NCBI RefSeq assembly: GCF_021531255.1
Contig: NZ_JAFBIO010000016.1
Span: 1 to 41,127, forward strand
Length of the DNA stretch: 41,127 nucleotides
Direction of reading: 5' to 3'
From: Allofournierella massiliensis
Lineage (GTDB): Bacteria; Bacillota; Clostridia; Oscillospirales; Ruminococcaceae
Of the stretch, positions 39,382 to 41,127 are shown one piece after another. Within the stretch, counting starts at the first letter, position 1; each line of letters begins with the position of its first letter. Both the position numbers and the translations under genes were made by a program. A model generated the notes under the pieces. That model worked only from the letters and a program-made list of their open reading frames with translations. It did not search any database and was not told the DNA's origin.

Positions 39382-40395
39382 ATGAAAACGACCAAAACGA
39401 CGCCGGCGGTGCCGGCCCTGAAAAAGAAGGGCCTCAAACCGGATACCCACATCACGGTATTGCTGAGCATGATGGCCTTTGTGCTGCTGCTGATGGCGGT
39501 GCTCAAGCCTGGTTCTTACTTCACCATTTCGAACCTGCGCTCCATGATCTTCCAGTTCCCCGAGTACGGGGTGCTCTCCTTCGGTATGATGATCTGCATG
39601 ATCGCCGGCGGTATCGACCTGTCCCTGGTGGGCATCATGAACCTGTCCGGCGTGGCGGCAGCCCTCATCATCACCAACATGGGCGGCACCAATGCCTCCA
39701 TTGTGCTGGGCTGCGCCGTGGCCCTTGTGGTGGGTGCAATCTGCGGTGCCCTGAACGGCTTCATTATCGCTTCCCTCTCCATCCCCGCCATGCTGGTCAC
39801 CCTCTGCAGCCTGCAGCTGTACACCGGCCTGGCCCTGGCCATCACCGGCGGCCCTGCCATCAACAACATGCCGGATGCCTTTAAGAACATCGCCAACGGC
39901 TCCATCGGGCCCATCCCCTATGTGCTGTTCATCTTTATTGCAGTGGCTCTGGGCATGGCCTTCATCATGAACTGCACCGTCTTTGGCAATGAGATCTATT
40001 TCCTGGGCTCTAACGCCAGGGCGGCCCGTTACTCCGGCATCAACACCCTGCGGGTGACCGTGATGACCCACATGCTTTCCGGTATTCTGGGCGGCATCTC
40101 GGGCATTCTGATCACCTCTCACCTGAACTCCGCCAAGAGCTCCAACGGCTCCACCTACACCCTGCTCACCCTGCTGATCATCGTGCTGGGCGGCGTCCAC
40201 CCGGACGGCGGCAAGGGCAAGGTCATGGGCGTGACCCTCTCGGTGCTGCTGCTCCAGCTCATCGCCAACGCCTTCACCATCATGCGTGCCCCCGACACCT
40301 TCAAGACCTTTGTGAACGGCTGCCTGCTGGTGGCGGCCCTGATCCTGGACGTGGTGCTGGAAAAGCGCGCGGCCAAGAAGGCGGCAAAATCGTAA
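39382..40395 (+). CDS. Sugar ABC transporter permease 2 (RbsC/LsrD-like)
   Basis: This 337-aa permease is homologous to the one before it: FGMMICMIAGGIDLSLVGIM, GAICGALNGFIIASLSIPAM, the coupling loop region EIYFLGSNARAARYSGINT, and LLIIVLGGVHPDGGKG near the C terminus. The N terminus is Lys/Thr/Pro-rich and about 30 residues long before the first helix. It lies 15 bases after permease 1 with AAGGAGG ahead. The pair suggests a heterodimeric channel. A GC-rich hairpin separates it from the cupin gene. Confidence 0.93.
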   Translation: MKTTKTTPAVPALKKKGLKPDTHITVLLSMMAFVLLLMAVLKPGSYFTISNLRSMIFQFPEYGVLSFGMMICMIAGGIDLSLVGIMNLSGVAAALIITNMGGTNASIVLGCAVALVVGAICGALNGFIIASLSIPAMLVTLCSLQLYTGLALAITGGPAINNMPDAFKNIANGSIGPIPYVLFIFIAVALGMAFIMNCTVFGNEIYFLGSNARAARYSGINTLRVTVMTHMLSGILGGISGILITSHLNSAKSSNGSTYTLLTLLIIVLGGVHPDGGKGKVMGVTLSVLLLQLIANAFTIMRAPDTFKTFVNGCLLVAALILDVVLEKRAAKKAAKS

Positions 40396-40407
40396 TCCCG
40401 GAACCGT

Positions 40408-40437
40408 GGCCCCGCTCCCCCATAAAGGGGCGGGGCC
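40408..40437 (+). other. Intercistronic hairpin after permease 2
   Basis: GGCCCCG and CGGGGCC (7 bp) continue into CCCC/GGGG around a 6-base loop. No T tract follows. It lies about 30 bases before the cupin gene start. Confidence 0.5.
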
Positions 40438-40468
40438 CGCTCCCGAACCTGAAAGGAAGGTTTTTGTT

Positions 40469-40933
40469 ATGAAAAACATCAAAGTACAGAAATTGACCCC
40501 CGAGGCCTTTGCCCCCTATGGCCAGGTGCTGACAGTGGAGGGCCGGGAGGCCGGCGGCAACCCCGCCTCGCATTTCTGGTATCCTCAGGTAGTAGTGCTG
40601 GATCATCCCACCTCCATCAACCTGATGCGGGTGGTGCCCCGGGAGTTTACCGTCAAGGACTTTGAAGCCCATGACCAGACCACCGAGAACCTGATCGCCA
40701 TGGACGGCGATCTGATCGTGGCGGTGGCTGCGGCAGGCGATCTGAAGGAGGAGACTGTGGCCGCCTTCTATGTTCCCTGCGGGCTGGGCGTATCCTTTGC
40801 CCCCTCGGTCTGGCACTATGTGCCCTTCCCCATGGGCAAAGATGTGATGTGCGCCTGCATCTTCAAAAACAACACCAGCCACGACGATATCCACTTTGAC
40901 GCTCTGCCCGAGACTCTGGGCCTGGAACTGTAA
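40469..40933 (+). CDS. Ureidoglycolate lyase (AllA)-like cupin
   Basis: This 154-aa protein shows the AllA family pattern: LTPEAFAPYGQVL at the N terminus, the FEAHDQTTENLIAMDGD segment (His and Glu of the cupin site), VAAFYVPCGLGVSFAPSVWH and a final WHYVPFP-type strand. AllA cleaves ureidoglycolate in allantoin breakdown, but nothing else here belongs to that pathway. Its place behind a sugar importer and before a dihydroxyacetone-kinase subunit suggests a related cupin acting on a keto-sugar or its acid, perhaps as isomerase or lyase. GAAAGGAAGG lies 8 bases before the ATG at 40469. Confidence 0.75.
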   Translation: MKNIKVQKLTPEAFAPYGQVLTVEGREAGGNPASHFWYPQVVVLDHPTSINLMRVVPREFTVKDFEAHDQTTENLIAMDGDLIVAVAAAGDLKEETVAAFYVPCGLGVSFAPSVWHYVPFPMGKDVMCACIFKNNTSHDDIHFDALPETLGLEL

Positions 40934-40934
40934 T

Positions 40935-40990
40935 AAAAAAGCCCGGGCGCTTGCTTTTTCCCTGCGGGGAAGGGAGCGCTCCGGGCTCTT
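40935..40990. terminator. Hairpin/terminator after the cupin gene
   Basis: AGCCCGG and GCGCT (40940-40951) pair with AGCGC and CCGGGCT (40975-40987) with one bulged T; the loop contains a smaller CCC/GGG stem. The T run after it is short (CTCTTT), while A residues before it would serve the minus strand. Read-through into dhaK is likely. Confidence 0.6.
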
Positions 40991-41044
40991 TGCCGTGAAA
41001 AGGGCCCGACGGCCCGATTTGAGAAAGAAAGGTTGGGAAAACCC

Positions 41045-41127
41045 ATGAAAAAGATCATCAATGCTCCCGAAAACTATACGGATGACATGCTGCGGGGCAT
41101 CTACGCAGCCCATCCGGAGGCAGTGAA
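41045..41127 (+). CDS. Dihydroxyacetone kinase subunit DhaK, N-terminal fragment (runs off window)
   Basis: Twenty-seven codons are visible: MKKIINAPENYTD, then DMLRGIYAAHPEAV. This matches the start of DhaK/Dak1 proteins (MKKLIN-P---V-EML-G---AHP). Members phosphorylate dihydroxyacetone or longer keto-sugars such as erythrulose, using ATP or a PTS phosphate donor. GAAAGAAAGG lies upstream. It follows the sugar ABC transporter and the AllA-like cupin in the same direction, so the imported compound may be turned into a keto-sugar and phosphorylated. Identity is based on a short N terminus only. Confidence 0.7.
   Translation, partial: MKKIINAPENYTDDMLRGIYAAHPEAV

Noticed and set aside
38260-40482. 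740-codon minus-strand open frame across the two sugar permease genes
   Set aside because: It is antisense to two clear permeases, its product is rich in His, Gln, Gly and Asp without domains, and it has no ribosome site. It is a by-product of GC-rich codon use.
40469-40933. Genuine ureidoglycolate lyase of allantoin breakdown
   Set aside because: No allantoinase, allantoate or oxamate genes are visible, and the neighbours are sugar uptake and DhaK genes.
1-41127. CRISPR arrays, insertion sequences, phage or integrase genes
   Set aside because: No repeat-spacer pattern, transposase, integrase or attachment-site repeat was found. The single tRNA gene has no nearby integrase.

Overview
The window looks like a chromosomal segment of a GC-rich, anaerobic gut-type Clostridium relative, probably Oscillospiraceae/Ruminococcaceae. 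This is an inference. It rests on Gram-positive style lipoprotein signals followed by long Ser/Ala/Thr linkers, AGGAGG-type ribosome sites, a tandem glycine riboswitch, a T-box, the split two-subunit glycine dehydrogenase and the kinds of transporter present. No phage, transposon, CRISPR array or rRNA was seen. One tRNA (Arg, anticodon ACG) is present.

Left part (1-7.1 kb), housekeeping and small operons: the start of a secreted Ig-like protein and its ABC ATPase (minus strand, running off the left edge); a hemolysin III/TrhA membrane protein; a minus-strand trio panE-like reductase, HAD phosphatase and short AlbA_2-domain protein; ilvE on the plus strand, divergent from panE; and a YocR-type sodium symporter.

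Glycine part (7.2-14.3 kb): a strong promoter, a tandem glycine riboswitch and a terminator precede gcvT-gcvH-gcvPA-gcvPB-lplA-lpdA. This is the complete glycine cleavage system plus the ligase that lipoylates its H protein.

Middle part (14.3-21.3 kb): an AbgT-family importer, an SDR dehydrogenase, an M28-like metallopeptidase that lacks the two usual active-site glutamates, and a ketopantoate-reductase homologue. This looks like an uptake-and-breakdown pathway for an unknown, possibly amide-linked, substrate. A MATE exporter and the tRNA follow.

Tryptophan part (21.35-25.6 kb): a T-box whose specifier reads UGG (Trp) and whose acceptor-binding bulge reads UGGC controls a lactate/malate-type dehydrogenase together with a TrpXYZ-type ABC importer. 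The dehydrogenase in this regulon is unexpected.

Sugar-acid part (25.6-41.1 kb): a maleate-isomerase/arylmalonate-decarboxylase-like protein with a four-carbon acid sugar kinase; a divergent IclR regulator; then a DapA-type lyase, a complete tripartite tricarboxylate transporter (TctC, TctB, TctA), a KDPG aldolase fused to a VOC-like domain, and a 2-keto-3-deoxygluconate kinase. Together these suggest import of a sugar acid and its breakdown through 2-keto-3-deoxy intermediates. A second promoter drives a ribose/AI-2-type ABC importer (binding protein, double ATPase, two permeases), an AllA-like cupin and the start of a dihydroxyacetone-kinase subunit, pointing to a keto-sugar or polyol. Most longer gaps inside the operons carry GC-rich hairpins, many without a U tract.
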